This document shows positions 63,834 through 64,000 of a DNA stretch of 64,000 nt, in pieces. Below the pieces are notes generated by a model. It made no database searches, was not told the DNA's origin, and worked only from the letters and a program-made list of their open reading frames with translations. Source of the DNA: Pinus tabuliformis (lineage: Eukaryota > Streptophyta > Pinopsida > Pinales > Pinaceae). Position numbers and translations under genes: made by a program. Positions within the stretch are counted from its first letter, which is position 1; every line of letters starts with the position of its first letter. Where the stretch lies: positions 140,408,605 to 140,472,604 of the forward strand of contig CM062808.1 of NCBI GenBank assembly GCA_031772625.1, in the 5' to 3' direction.

Positions 63834-64000
63834 GAGAGATACTTTGTTCAGATTCCTAAGGTCAACACACAATCTGATTTCTCCTGTCTTTTTCCTAGTA
63901 GGTACTAGGTTTGAAATCCATTCTAAGAATCTGATTGGGGCAGTGATCACTGCTTCATACATACGTTTGACTTCTTTTTCAATGAGGGGGAGGAGGACTA
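63834..64000 (-). pseudogene. E4 reverse transcriptase, N-terminal part
   Basis: E4 pol resumes right of E6 with the target duplication GAGAG. It encodes ITAPIRFLEWISNLVPTR, then KKTGEIRLCVDLRNLNKVS, the first RT motifs, matching E6 RT near residues 528-566. It runs off the window. Confidence 0.85.

Larger units (their letters stand above)
16815..64000 (-). mobile_element. E3: Athila-like Ty3/Gypsy element (right end outside window)
   Basis: The left LTR is 16815-18870, the interior 18871-28908, and a partial right LTR 28909-30190 is cut by E4. Order in element sense is PBS, gag, protease, RT, RNase H, integrase, then about 4.7 kb with accessory ORFs. The tRNA-Asp-type PBS, roughly 2-kb LTRs and a long coding stretch after integrase are Athila traits. 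By-eye LTR divergence in the first several hundred bp is roughly 8-10%, much more than for E2, E5 or E6. It is broken, with many breaks. The missing LTR piece should lie right of 64000. Confidence 0.85.
30191..64000 (-). mobile_element. E4: Tat/Ogre-like Gypsy element with coding 7.2-kb LTR (right end outside window)
   Basis: The left LTR is 30191-37354 and pol starts at 37752. Pol is split by E5 at 39601-45602 and E6 at 46173-63833 and resumes at 63834. The LTR ends, the conserved GTGGCTCCACTTGGGGATGG next to the LTR and the pol sequence make it a close relative of E6. The second LTR lies outside the window, so LTR age cannot be read, but E4 must be younger than E3 and older than E5 and E6. 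It is broken, chiefly by the insertions, with some smaller breaks. Confidence 0.9.

Overview
This is nuclear DNA from a land plant, most likely a seed plant with a large, repeat-rich genome; a gymnosperm is plausible but unproven. The evidence is a stack of plant-type LTR retrotransposons (Athila-like and Tat/Ogre-like Ty3/Gypsy, plus plant Ty1/Copia), AT-rich spacers and no recognisable host gene. I found no rRNA gene, intact tRNA gene or CRISPR array. Every coding region I can support belongs to a retroelement, and all six elements with coding sequence read on the minus strand.

Layout. 1-5740 is AT-rich and gene-free, with CGAT-rich patches, AT palindromes and a degenerate 115-bp duplication. 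5741-6160 is an old Copia LTR fragment. From 6161 the window is a nest. E1, a decayed Gypsy element (protease remnant 6300-6841, gag with a string of zinc knuckles 14811-16814), is split by E2 (6847-14783, a whole-looking non-autonomous element with 1060-bp LTRs and TSD TATGT) and by E3. E3 (from 16815, Athila-like, about 2.06-kb LTRs, tRNA-Asp-type PBS) carries gag, protease, RT, RNase H and integrase, then an env-position block of accessory ORFs. E3's right-hand LTR is cut at 30191 by E4, a Tat/Ogre-like element with a 7.16-kb LTR. E4's pol is itself split by E5 (39601-45602, Copia, 454-bp LTRs, TSD GTCTA) and by E6 (46173-63833, Tat/Ogre-like, 5.56-kb LTRs, TSD GAGAG). E4 resumes at 63834 and runs off the window; the far ends of E4, E3 and probably E1 lie beyond 64000.

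Most unusual content. The giant LTRs of E4 and E6 are themselves coding. Each holds a sense-strand block with an N-terminal globular region, a Q/E/S/T-rich linker and a helical C-terminal region. The block sits downstream of a conserved TATA-like box and a GC-rich island with perfect TGACGTCA palindromes. E4 and E6 pol proteins are very similar, but their LTR proteins are only moderately similar. A block with the same three-part layout sits after integrase in E3, so this may be a mobile accessory module of plant Gypsy elements. E2 adds a series of short hairpins whose stems change together, which suggests a structured RNA.

Age. LTR pairs of E2, E5 and E6 differ by roughly 2% by eye; the E3 pair differs by roughly 8-10%. 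This fits the nesting order.
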